From IMG/VR virus record IMGVR_UViG_3300030107_005637, positions 1,351-43,769 of that record: a stretch of 42,419 nucleotides of DNA; one strand, given 5' to 3'. The notes under the pieces are model-generated. The model searched no databases. It was not told the origin of the DNA and saw only the letters and a program-made list of their open reading frames with translations. The position numbers were made by a program, and so were the translations under genes. Each line of letters begins with the position of its first letter. Positions within the stretch are counted from its first letter, which is position 1. The DNA comes from a virus. Below are positions 1-7,770 of the stretch, in pieces.

Positions 1-300
1 CCAGTACTTAATTTTGCTGGTAGTGCTATTTGTAGTGGAGCTGCTCTTGATGTAGCTGACGATGACTTAGTATGGGCTTCTGCTGATATTCATGTTCTTA
101 AAGTAGGATCTGCTGGAAGCATGCAAGCTTTTGCTGATTTGCGCACAGATGCTAATGGCACTGTTCATAAAGCTGAAGCAAACGTACTAACTTCTAAAGA
201 CACTACTGCTGCAATAGCGATAGCTCTTAATATGGACTGGAATGCAGCTAATGCTGATAATGAAGTTAGACTAGACGCAGCTGTAATTGAACTGCTTTAA
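1..300 (+). CDS. C-terminal end of a virion structural protein (partial)
   Basis: An open frame enters from the left edge and stops with TAA at 298-300, giving 99 codons without a start in the window. The translation is rich in Ala, Asp, Val and Thr with alternating hydrophobic residues and ends in DAAVIELL. That suits a beta-rich capsid or decoration protein, but I recognise no family. It is followed after 11 bases by the next structural gene, whose ribosome binding site GGAGGTGA lies immediately behind this stop. Its place at the head of a late structural operon makes a head protein likely; whether it is the major capsid protein cannot be judged from the C-terminus. Confidence 0.75.
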   Translation, partial: PVLNFAGSAICSGAALDVADDDLVWASADIHVLKVGSAGSMQAFADLRTDANGTVHKAEANVLTSKDTTAAIAIALNMDWNAANADNEVRLDAAVIELL

Positions 301-311
301 GGAGGTGACTG

Positions 312-1010
312 ATGGCTAATGCAATGATAGGTAACCACCCTTCGTATAAGGGTCAACTAGTAGAAAGCATTACCGCTGATAAGCAACTTGCACCTAATGA
401 TTCAGGTAAGGTGTTTATGTGCAGTCAATCTGCAGCAGTTACTGTTAATTTACCTCAATTATCAACCAAAATAGCTGGATGGAATGCTAAGTTTATTCTA
501 TCTACAGCATCAAGCAATGATTTTCATATCATGGGATATGGATTGACAAATGCTGGTGGTGCTACTGGTGATAGTGATGTAATGTATTTCACTCAAAAGA
601 ACCCAATCTTTTTAACCGCTTCGGAAACAAAAGACTGGGCTGCTTTGACTGATGGTGATTCAGCAAGTGAAGATATTACAGTAACAGGTGCAGCCTTAGG
701 TGATTTCGCCTTAGCTTCTATGGGTGTAGATGTAGCCGATTATAGTATTGAAGCAGCAGTAACTGCTGCAGATACTGTAACAGCTAAATTGTCTAGTGAT
801 GGCCAAACAGCCGATCTAGCATCATCTACTTGTAGAGTTATGGTAATCAAGCAAGGCGCAGGTCAAACTACCTCTACTCAAGATGGAGTATTCTTTGATG
901 CAAGCAATGCAGTCGTTGGTGATCATATGGAAATATTCACTGACGGAACAAGCTGGTTTGTACATGCTTACTCATCTACAGGTAATGGTATAGATGACGT
1001 TGATGCGTAA
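312..1010 (+). CDS. Beta-rich structural (decoration or fibre-like) protein
   Basis: 232 aa, preceded by a near-perfect Shine-Dalgarno GGAGGTGA. The N-terminal ~60 residues (ITADKQLAPNDSGKVFM, then NLPQL) resemble the short beta domain found in phage fibre proteins. A middle segment at about residues 119-180 (ITVTGAALGDFALASMGVDV...) looks like a small beta module that I recall from marine phage structural proteins. The C-terminal end (HMEIFTDGTSWFVHAYSSTG) again reads as beta strands. There are no membrane segments and no enzymatic motifs. The position between a head-like gene and a long coiled-coil protein points to a virion role. Assignment beyond structural protein is not possible by eye. 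Confidence 0.7.
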   Translation: MANAMIGNHPSYKGQLVESITADKQLAPNDSGKVFMCSQSAAVTVNLPQLSTKIAGWNAKFILSTASSNDFHIMGYGLTNAGGATGDSDVMYFTQKNPIFLTASETKDWAALTDGDSASEDITVTGAALGDFALASMGVDVADYSIEAAVTAADTVTAKLSSDGQTADLASSTCRVMVIKQGAGQTTSTQDGVFFDASNAVVGDHMEIFTDGTSWFVHAYSSTGNGIDDVDA

Positions 1011-1029
1011 TAGCTAGTTAAAACAAAAT

Positions 1030-1079
1030 GGCCGGTCCGCCTCTTGGGTAGTTCTTCTCTCCAGGGGGTGGACATGGTC
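1030..1079 (+). other. GC-rich RNA hairpin between structural genes
   Basis: The 85-base gap between two structural genes contains a strong hairpin in an otherwise AT-rich genome. Arm 1035-1047 (GTCCGCCTCTTGG) pairs over 13 positions with 1061-1073 (CCAGGGGGTGGAC), three of the pairs being G-U, around a 13-base loop. An outer four-pair helix, 1030-1033 with 1076-1079, continues it past a small bulge. No T-run follows, so it is not a standard intrinsic terminator. It could be an mRNA processing or stabilising element, or a factor-dependent pause. The three wobble pairs would be mismatches in the opposite-strand transcript, so the element acts on the late mRNA. Confidence 0.55.
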
Positions 1080-1095
1080 TTTGTAAAGGAATAAT

Positions 1096-4000
1096 ATGGC
1101 ATTTATAGATCAAGTACAAGATTTAACATCATTAACAGTTAGTGACAATGATGAATTATCTCAGTTCTTACAGGACGGAGTTATTGACGTTACTAATAAA
1201 ATGTTAATCGCAGATCCTCGTTCAGCAATATTCTTTCAAGATGTTACTGCTGAGCAAACATCTCAAGGAGCGAACTTAAATGGTGCCAAGATTATTTCAG
1301 TTGTTAGAGAGTCAGGAACTAATAATGACTGGAGAGAATGCCAATATATAGATCCGTCATTTCAATCTAGAGTGACAGATACTGATAGTTTAAATTATGC
1401 ATCTAAATTTAACCCTGCATATACAATGTTGGAGGATGGGAAGATAAATGTATATCCTGCTCCAGGGTCTGATCCAAATGCATATAAAATTTATTATATT
1501 AATAATACCCCACAAGATCCAGGAGGAAGTGCATTAGCTTATGATGACACTGAAATAAAAGCATTTCCATCTGATAAAATTTATTTAGTGATAATTTACG
1601 CGGGTATAAAATTATTACAAGCAAATCTAGGAGACAAGAGTGTAGCAAGCGATTTGAGCTTGCCAGTAGTACCTAGTGCTCCAACTCTTCCATCTGTACC
1701 TAGTGCATTAACACTTGCATCTATTCCTCCAACAATTTCTTTGCCTACTGTACCTAGTGATGCAAATGTAAGTTTTTCAGGAGTACCAAGTGCTCCAGTA
1801 TTTGTAGGACAATCATTTTCTTTTGGTGCCTTCCCTAGTTTATCATGGGATATGCCAGCGGCAATAGTTGCTCCAACTTTATCTGATAATTCTGTTTCAT
1901 TCTCAAGTACATTAGATAGTTATATTAGCCCGATATTATCCTTTGGGACATTTCCTAGTTTGTCTTGGGCGATGCCAGTATCTCCTACTCCTTCAACTAT
2001 TTCTTTACAGACAGTTGATAGTTTCGGAACTGCTCCATCTTATACTTCTCCAGTATTATCCTTAAGCGACTTGACAATAACAGATTTAACTATTAATGCA
2101 ACTGCTCCAGTAGCACCTACATTAAGCGAAAACAGTGTATCAATTACTGGTACCGCTGGAGTATATTCTGCTCCATCTGCGCCTATTTTGGAGGCAAGAG
2201 ATGTATTAACGATTAGTAGTACTGCCCCAACTATTCCTGCTATGCCTGTAATACCATTTACATCAGCAACAATAGGTGATGCTGTTGCTGCAGCTCAAGA
2301 TGCAATAAATGGAGCTCAAGATGCAATCATTACAGGGCTTTCTGATGCTAGTGGTACAGATGTTTCAGCAGCCCCTAGTGATGCTCAATATACGCGTCCT
2401 GCCATGGGTGATGCAGATGATGCTACTCAAAGTTTAACATCAATGCCAAATGCTCCTACAGACGATGAAGACTCCCCTATAGGTGATGATCATTCTTATA
2501 GTAACCCAGATGAATGGTTTATTAAATTAGCAGATATGATAGAAGAATCAGAAGATTTTGAGATGGCTACTATTCAAATAAGAAAAATAGAAGCTTTTGT
2601 AAATGCGTTTAAAGCTGAAGTTGAGTCTGCTGGAAATGCTATGCAAGCAACAATCGTAAATGCAAATGCTGATGCTCAAATAAAAAGCGCTTCTATAAAT
2701 ACTTTAGTTCAAGCATCAATTGCTAATGCTCAAAATGATGTAAATGCTTCTATTTCTAAAATGCAACAAAGTACTTCTGCTGCAACAGCTAAAATGCAAC
2801 AAAGCACCAGTGCAGCTATATCAAAAATGCAACAAAGTACTAACGTTAATATAACAAATGCAGCTAAGTTATTAGAAGGTTCAATTGCTCAATATAGATT
2901 TACTATTGATAATTTTAATTCTGATTTACAATTATATCAAGCAAATATATCAAAGGAGATTGAGCAGTATAGAAATAATGAGCAAATAAAAGTTTCTAGA
3001 TATCAATCAGAAGTTTCAAAATATCAAGCTGATATTCAAAGTCAGTTAAATGTATTTAATGATGGGAATGCAGAATATCAAGCTACATTGCAAAAAAACT
3101 TGCAAGATGCTCAATTAAAAGACGCAAAAGAAGCAAGAGATTTACAGAGTTATGCCCAGCAAATACAAAGTTATACTCAAGAAGTTAATAAAGAAGTACA
3201 GCAATATCAAAATAATACTCAAAAAGATTTTCAAATCTGGGAAGCAAAGCGACAACAAGATATACAAGCATACTCTGCCAGTATACAAAATGCATTAAAT
3301 GAATTTAATAAAAATAATGTAGAGTATCAAGCAAAGGTACAAATGGAGCTTCAAGATGCTCAATTAAAAGACTCTAAGCAAGCTCAGGATTTACAACTCT
3401 ATGCTCAAGAAATACAAAGTTATTCTTCTGATATTAATAAAATTGTTTCTTTTAATCAGGGGGAAATAACAGAATGGCAACAAGAAAATGCATTAAAGCT
3501 TCAAAAGTATTCTGCAGAAGCACAAAATGAGTTAAATAAATTTAATAGAAATAATGCAGAATATCAGGCATCTTTACAGGTATCAATACAAAATGCACAA
3601 TTATCATCAGAAGATGATAGTAAAGCTTTAACAAAATATTCACAAAGTATACAAGGATATTCTGCTGAAGTAAATAAGGTTGTAGCGGTTAATCAAGGGA
3701 AGATAACAGAGTGGAGAGAAGAGAATGCTACTAAATTGCAAAAATATTCTGCAGATGTTCAGCAAGAATCTGCAAAGACATCTAATGATTTATCTGTGTA
3801 TCAACAAGAAATACAGAAAGCATTATCTCAATACCAGGCAGAAACAGGATACGATATATCAAAATATAGTTCCGAAGTAACAGCTATTGTACAGAAATAC
3901 CAAGCAGATATCTCTCAATATCAAGCAAATACTTCATCTAATATACAAAAGTATCAAAATGATATAGCAAAATATAGTGCAGAATCAAATAGTAAAACAC

Positions 4001-4185
4001 AGGATTATCAGGCAAAGATAGCTTCATATCAAGCTGAAATATCAAGTTTAATACAAGATTATAGTGCAAGATTACAAGCCGATCAATTAGATTATAATTG
4101 GATGCAGTCAAGATTGCAAGATTTAAAATTAGAATATAACCAAGCTTTTGGTATAATGGCTTCTAAACAAGAAGAAAGGAATTAG
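1096..4185 (+). CDS. Long repetitive coiled-coil virion protein
   Basis: 1029 aa in three parts. Residues 1-190 form a compact domain (DQVQDLTSLTVSDNDELSQF..., NPAYTMLEDGKINVYP) that may anchor it to the particle. Residues ~195-410 are low-complexity Pro/Ser/Thr/Val repeats such as VPSAPTLP and FGTFPSLSW. From about residue 480 onward the chain is Gln/Tyr/Ala/Lys-rich heptad-like sequence (KYQAEISKYQA type), including three 11-aa repeats from residue 555 and three ~80-aa repeats starting near 651, 734 and 813. This predicts a long trimeric or dimeric rod. A head-attached fibre, whisker or tail-collar fibre fits best. No catalytic motif was seen. The ribosome binding site is AAAGGA; the next gene starts 2 bases after the stop. 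Confidence 0.75.
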   Translation: MAFIDQVQDLTSLTVSDNDELSQFLQDGVIDVTNKMLIADPRSAIFFQDVTAEQTSQGANLNGAKIISVVRESGTNNDWRECQYIDPSFQSRVTDTDSLNYASKFNPAYTMLEDGKINVYPAPGSDPNAYKIYYINNTPQDPGGSALAYDDTEIKAFPSDKIYLVIIYAGIKLLQANLGDKSVASDLSLPVVPSAPTLPSVPSALTLASIPPTISLPTVPSDANVSFSGVPSAPVFVGQSFSFGAFPSLSWDMPAAIVAPTLSDNSVSFSSTLDSYISPILSFGTFPSLSWAMPVSPTPSTISLQTVDSFGTAPSYTSPVLSLSDLTITDLTINATAPVAPTLSENSVSITGTAGVYSAPSAPILEARDVLTISSTAPTIPAMPVIPFTSATIGDAVAAAQDAINGAQDAIITGLSDASGTDVSAAPSDAQYTRPAMGDADDATQSLTSMPNAPTDDEDSPIGDDHSYSNPDEWFIKLADMIEESEDFEMATIQIRKIEAFVNAFKAEVESAGNAMQATIVNANADAQIKSASINTLVQASIANAQNDVNASISKMQQSTSAATAKMQQSTSAAISKMQQSTNVNITNAAKLLEGSIAQYRFTIDNFNSDLQLYQANISKEIEQYRNNEQIKVSRYQSEVSKYQADIQSQLNVFNDGNAEYQATLQKNLQDAQLKDAKEARDLQSYAQQIQSYTQEVNKEVQQYQNNTQKDFQIWEAKRQQDIQAYSASIQNALNEFNKNNVEYQAKVQMELQDAQLKDSKQAQDLQLYAQEIQSYSSDINKIVSFNQGEITEWQQENALKLQKYSAEAQNELNKFNRNNAEYQASLQVSIQNAQLSSEDDSKALTKYSQSIQGYSAEVNKVVAVNQGKITEWREENATKLQKYSADVQQESAKTSNDLSVYQQEIQKALSQYQAETGYDISKYSSEVTAIVQKYQADISQYQANTSSNIQKYQNDIAKYSAESNSKTQDYQAKIASYQAEISSLIQDYSARLQADQLDYNWMQSRLQDLKLEYNQAFGIMASKQEERN
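2758..2856 (+). repeat. Three 33-base in-frame tandem repeats
   Basis: Copies begin at 2758, 2791 and 2824 and encode KMQQSTSAATA, KMQQSTSAAIS and KMQQSTNVNIT. The period is exactly 11 residues, a hendecad typical of coiled-coil rods. The codons differ between copies, so the repeat is kept at the protein level rather than being a fresh duplication. Confidence 0.8.
3046..3780 (+). repeat. Three ~80-residue coding repeats in the rod
   Basis: Units start at 3046, 3295 and 3532 (residues about 651, 734 and 813) with the markers LNVFNDGNAEYQA, LNEFNKNNVEYQA and LNKFNRNNAEYQA. Each continues through an LQDAQLKD-like stretch and then SYAQ or SYSAE, with the last two also carrying ITEWQQENA or ITEWREENA. 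Unit lengths are 83 and 79 residues. DNA identity is only moderate, which suggests old duplications that lengthened the fibre. Confidence 0.75.
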
Positions 4186-4187
4186 AG

Positions 4188-5840
4188 ATGGCAACTTATT
4201 TGTCTAAGGCGGGGAATAACCTTAAGGTAGATTTAAATATTACTTATGGATCATCTTCATTAAAAAAAGCTTTAAGCAAAACATTTTCAGAAGAAATCAT
4301 ACAGAAAAAAGAGGTAGACTCTACTGACCAAGGCGTACAAGTAGTTGCATTTAATGAAGCAAGCTTTTTAGCTAGTTCATTAAAGGATGCTAAAGGTATT
4401 ATTATTTGTAATGAAGGAGCAGTTACAGCTGAATTAAATATGAATGTAGCTAAGTGGACTCATGCAGAACCAGATACAAATGCTTCTGCAGGTGGATCTG
4501 ATATGAAGAGAATACTTAATGCAGGTGAATTTATTTATCTCCCTAATTTATGTTTATTTCAGCATACAGCAGGAAATTCTGCAGGACTAGGAGCAACATT
4601 AGACAATCAAGTTCCTGCTACTGCAATGTATGTAGATTCAGGAGTTAATTTAGATGGAGATTTTGAAGACAGTGAAAGTGCTTTGCAAGTAGCAGATATT
4701 GCACTTTTTGAGGTAGGTGATTTAGTACAGGTAGGGATCGATGATACAACTGCTACACGAATTGAGGTCATGGAAGTTACATCCATTACAGATGATAGTG
4801 GAACAGATGATGATGCAGCAGGTACATTGGTAGTTAGAAGAGCATTACATGGAACAAGTAAAGCAGATAAAGATAACCAAACAGATTCAACTAATGGTGC
4901 TGTTAGTGGTGCTAATGTTCATTTTCCAATTTTTAATGCCTATTATGAATACAATACTCAATTATCAGGTAATTCTCAATTAGTAATGACTGATGGAAAA
5001 GGTCGATTTAAAATTAATAATTTCTTTGGCTATGGTAGAAGTGCAGTAGCTAATGATGAATGTCAAGGTATAGTTCCAGGATCCGTTGCTATTAAGTTTT
5101 ATGAAAGTGCATATGCTGATATTGATTTTGGTAAGCCTATAAGTTCAAGTACTGATACTAAATTGTCAACTTCAACTGCATATGAATTTGATCTTACAAT
5201 AGATGATTCTTCTGCAACAGCAATAGTATTTACTACTGATAGTTCAGTAACTACATTTAATGGAGCTAATGGAGTATTGAAGAAAATACAAGATAGTATT
5301 GATGTAGCATTTCAATCATTGCCATATTCTTGTACTGTTAGCATTACTGATGGAAGATTAAGATTTACATCTAATTCACATATGATCCCTCACGATGGAA
5401 CTAATGGATCAAAGGTATTAATTGCAGATAGAAGTGGTAGTACAGGAGCAGATTTATTTACTGGCAGTGTGGGGATCTTTCCAAATGACACCACTTTCCC
5501 ATCTGCTATAGAGCCAAAACTACCAGATGATGTAATAATTGACACTGCATCAAATAGAAATTATCCTAATGTAAATGCCTTTATGTATGATGATGGGCAT
5601 GGGAATCTTATATATCAAGGTTCTACAGTTGGGACAATATCATATTTAACAGGAGCATGCGACTGGACAATATCATCATTGCCATTTGCTCAATTTGTTA
5701 TTAATGCTTCATATAATTCTGCGTTAAGTGGCGGTGTAAAGATTAAAGCAGGACATGCAGACACAGGTATATCTAGTATATTTGCTAGAAGTACAAATTC
5801 AAAAATCAACACAACAATAGGCGTATACGCCTTTAATTAA
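4188..5840 (+). CDS. Large beta-rich virion structural protein
   Basis: 550 aa with a good ribosome binding site (GAAAGGA). The sequence is acidic, rich in Thr, Ser, Asp and Gly, and reads as alternating strands throughout. An N-terminal segment (KALSKTFSEEIIQKKEVDSTDQ) is followed by a domain around residues 60-125 (KGIIICNEGAVTAELNMN, GEFIYLPNLCLFQH), of the kind used by phage proteins that form sheet-like surfaces. There are no signal peptide, membrane or catalytic motifs. The tight spacing, 2 bases after the coiled-coil gene and 11 before the next, suggests co-translation with the fibre-like protein. A tail or capsid-surface protein is likely; the exact position in the virion is unknown. 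Confidence 0.7.
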   Translation: MATYLSKAGNNLKVDLNITYGSSSLKKALSKTFSEEIIQKKEVDSTDQGVQVVAFNEASFLASSLKDAKGIIICNEGAVTAELNMNVAKWTHAEPDTNASAGGSDMKRILNAGEFIYLPNLCLFQHTAGNSAGLGATLDNQVPATAMYVDSGVNLDGDFEDSESALQVADIALFEVGDLVQVGIDDTTATRIEVMEVTSITDDSGTDDDAAGTLVVRRALHGTSKADKDNQTDSTNGAVSGANVHFPIFNAYYEYNTQLSGNSQLVMTDGKGRFKINNFFGYGRSAVANDECQGIVPGSVAIKFYESAYADIDFGKPISSSTDTKLSTSTAYEFDLTIDDSSATAIVFTTDSSVTTFNGANGVLKKIQDSIDVAFQSLPYSCTVSITDGRLRFTSNSHMIPHDGTNGSKVLIADRSGSTGADLFTGSVGIFPNDTTFPSAIEPKLPDDVIIDTASNRNYPNVNAFMYDDGHGNLIYQGSTVGTISYLTGACDWTISSLPFAQFVINASYNSALSGGVKIKAGHADTGISSIFARSTNSKINTTIGVYAFN

Positions 5841-5851
5841 AAGGAATAATT

Positions 5852-6415
5852 ATGGCAAATCATATAAAATATGCAGTATCTGTAGATGTCATTGATGAAT
5901 ATACTCAAACAGTAGCGTATACCAATGATGATGATACTAGCATGGGAGCGGATGATACTAGTACTCAATATGTACATCATCATGATATCCCATTTACAAT
6001 AGGAAGCAGTGTAACAGCTGTTACTCAGGCAACAGGGGGAATAGAAATAGCTGCTGATACTGTGGTTACTAACTATTCTGCAGGAACTCCAACATATACA
6101 TCATGTGCAGCTAATGGAACCAAGCAAGTAGTTGGTGCAGAAAATACTGCTTATGATGGGATGTTTATAAAACATACAGGATATACTGATACTGATTTAG
6201 ATACAAGAACTTATAATTATTTAGCAGTATTTGTTGAGCATTCAAGTGGTGCTTATACTCTTATAGCATCTATACCATCTGGTGGCTCTATGTTTTTACC
6301 ACATACACCAGCTCTTGGTAGTTCTATGGGATACTATGTCGCAGCATCTAATAATGTGGCAGGAGGAACTTCTGCTGATTCAACAGTATTAGCTCAGTTA
6401 GTGACAGTTACTTAA
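5852..6415 (+). CDS. Small beta-rich structural protein
   Basis: 187 aa behind AAAAGGA. It has a His-containing patch (YVHHHDIPF) near residue 45, then a Thr/Ala/Gly-rich beta sequence ending in a hydrophobic strand (STVLAQLVTVT). The stretch DTRTYNYLAVFVEHSSGAYT and the motif GGSMFLPH resemble the loop-and-strand pattern of phage decoration proteins. No family was recognised with certainty. It lies between a large structural protein and the adaptor-like gene, and the next start follows after only 2 bases. Confidence 0.65.
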   Translation: MANHIKYAVSVDVIDEYTQTVAYTNDDDTSMGADDTSTQYVHHHDIPFTIGSSVTAVTQATGGIEIAADTVVTNYSAGTPTYTSCAANGTKQVVGAENTAYDGMFIKHTGYTDTDLDTRTYNYLAVFVEHSSGAYTLIASIPSGGSMFLPHTPALGSSMGYYVAASNNVAGGTSADSTVLAQLVTVT

Positions 6416-6417
6416 AT

Positions 6418-6699
6418 ATGAAAGTACAGGAGATAATGGAAAGAGTAGGCGTGACCCAAACTGGTCGCGCCATTGCTTATATAAAAGATGCATTAGAAGA
6501 AATAAATATGTTGGCAGAAACTCATATTACTACAGCTAGAATTGATATTGTAAAGGATCAGCGTTTTTATGATTTACCTAAGGATATGATTAAAATGCTT
6601 GATGTTCGATGTAAAAATCAATTAAATAGTGATGATGAATATAGAAGTCTTCCAAGGGCTGTAGGCAAACCAACAAGTAAGGATCCAGATGGCAACTAG
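6418..6699 (+). CDS. Head-tail adaptor-like protein, N-terminal part
   Basis: 93 aa, starting MKVQEIMERVGVTQTGRAIA. The helical opening (IKDALEEINMLAETH) followed by RIDIVKDQRFYDLPKDMIKMLDVRCKN is the layout of phage adaptor/neck proteins that dock under the portal. The chain ends abruptly at TAG (6697-6699) after DPDGN. The next frame continues the same fold from 6698 if one base is skipped, reading DPDGN then RKSYAYQIKGNK. I therefore regard 6418-7414 as one ancestral gene, either split or carrying an indel. No Shine-Dalgarno is obvious before 6418, so translation may be coupled to the upstream stop. Confidence 0.65.
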   Translation: MKVQEIMERVGVTQTGRAIAYIKDALEEINMLAETHITTARIDIVKDQRFYDLPKDMIKMLDVRCKNQLNSDDEYRSLPRAVGKPTSKDPDGN

Positions 6700-7414
6700 A
6701 AAATCATATGCATATCAAATAAAAGGTAATAAAATATCCCTATTAGAGAATCAATTTGGTTATGGATCAGGTCAAGATGTTATTACAGTTGATGGGTCAA
6801 GCATTAATCATAAGCAATATACATTAGATGAGATTGGGCCAACAGGAAAACCTTCATGGGTTAGTCCTACTGTTAATGTTGCTGATGGTATAGAGATAGA
6901 ATATGCATATAGTCCAAATTATTTTATTGACGAAACTGATAAAGTTGATACTCAAATAGATACATATGTATCAACTGATGGGCTACTTAAACTTATAGAC
7001 CAAGGAGATAATGATTATTCTGCTTCTCCTGAAAGTTTAAGCGATGGAAGTTATATAGTATTAAAAAATGCTGGGAAATGGAATGGATTGCATAAAGTTA
7101 AGGCTACTGGAACAGGATATATTACTCTTTATACTAAATGTAGTGATAGTTCTACCGTCCAACAGGCATTTGAAAAAACTCCAGACTTATATTATAATGT
7201 AAGTGCATTAGTCGACGAGTCTTCTGAGTTAGATTTACCACCATATTTGTCTAAAGCATTAGTATATTATATAAAAGCTAAATTTGCTGAAGATCAAATG
7301 GATATTGAAAGAAAAGAATACTTTATGAGAGAGTTTAAAAAGCTAGTAGAAAAACATGAAAGTTCAAAAATATCAGGGCCTAGAAGGATTATGGGCTTTG
7401 GAATGACGAGGTAA
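6689..7414 (+). CDS. Head-tail adaptor-like protein, C-terminal part
   Basis: 241 aa from ATG 6689, overlapping the previous frame by 11 bases. The sequence begins in the middle of what looks like a domain (YAYQIKGNKISLLENQ), then strands (GIEIEYAYSPNYFIDETDKV), a middle module (DGSYIVLKNAGKWNGLHKV) and a helical C-terminus (YLSKALVYYIKAKFAEDQ, then EREFKKLVEK-like). The helical end preceded by a beta body is typical of adaptor or neck proteins. There is no strong ribosome binding site directly upstream of the ATG, although AAGGATCC lies 4-11 bases before it. Either this is translated by coupling from the preceding frame, or the two halves form one frameshifted gene. Confidence 0.65.
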   Translation: MATRKSYAYQIKGNKISLLENQFGYGSGQDVITVDGSSINHKQYTLDEIGPTGKPSWVSPTVNVADGIEIEYAYSPNYFIDETDKVDTQIDTYVSTDGLLKLIDQGDNDYSASPESLSDGSYIVLKNAGKWNGLHKVKATGTGYITLYTKCSDSSTVQQAFEKTPDLYYNVSALVDESSELDLPPYLSKALVYYIKAKFAEDQMDIERKEYFMREFKKLVEKHESSKISGPRRIMGFGMTR

Positions 7415-7416
7415 TT

Positions 7417-7770
7417 ATGGCAAGTAAAAGATGGTCAGGTTTAAACACATACACTGTGCATGAGGCACAAAACGCATCATTGGGCCAAGGAGGGTCTGCT
7501 TTAATAACAGGAACTTCCCAGGCTGTTGCTCCTTCTGGTAAAACAATTGTAGCAATTACATTCTTGGAAAATTCAGAATTTAATTCTGATACAGAAGGAC
7601 TTGTTGCAGAAGATCCAGGATTATGGGTTAATTCTGTCTCTAACTCTACAGATACCATTACTAATTGCGATGTAGTAGATAGTGAGATTTTTCCTGCAGG
7701 TACTACTATTTATGGAAGATGGACAAGTTTAAAATTAGCATCTGGAAAGATTATGGTATACTTAGGCTAA
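7417..7770 (+). CDS. Small beta-module structural protein (paralogue 1)
   Basis: 117 aa behind GAGG. It contains GQGGSALITGTSQAVAPSGK, an inner region with AITFLEN, and a C-terminal signature AGTTIYGRWTSLKLASGKIM ending VYLG. The same end signature (Y-G-x-F/W, spacer, strand, Y-x-G) occurs in the genes at 9421 and 10209, so the three look like paralogues. The likely role is a decoration or fibre-tip accessory. Its stop TAA shares an A with the ATG of the following LamG-like gene. Confidence 0.65.
   Translation: MASKRWSGLNTYTVHEAQNASLGQGGSALITGTSQAVAPSGKTIVAITFLENSEFNSDTEGLVAEDPGLWVNSVSNSTDTITNCDVVDSEIFPAGTTIYGRWTSLKLASGKIMVYLG

Noticed and set aside
7389-7658. 89-aa minus-strand frame
   Set aside because: It is antisense to the well-supported structural gene at 7417, with no ribosome binding site and no recognisable protein features.
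7719-7769. Longer start for the LamG-like gene
   Set aside because: It would overlap the upstream gene by 52 bases; the TAATG junction at 7770 fits the coupling used elsewhere.
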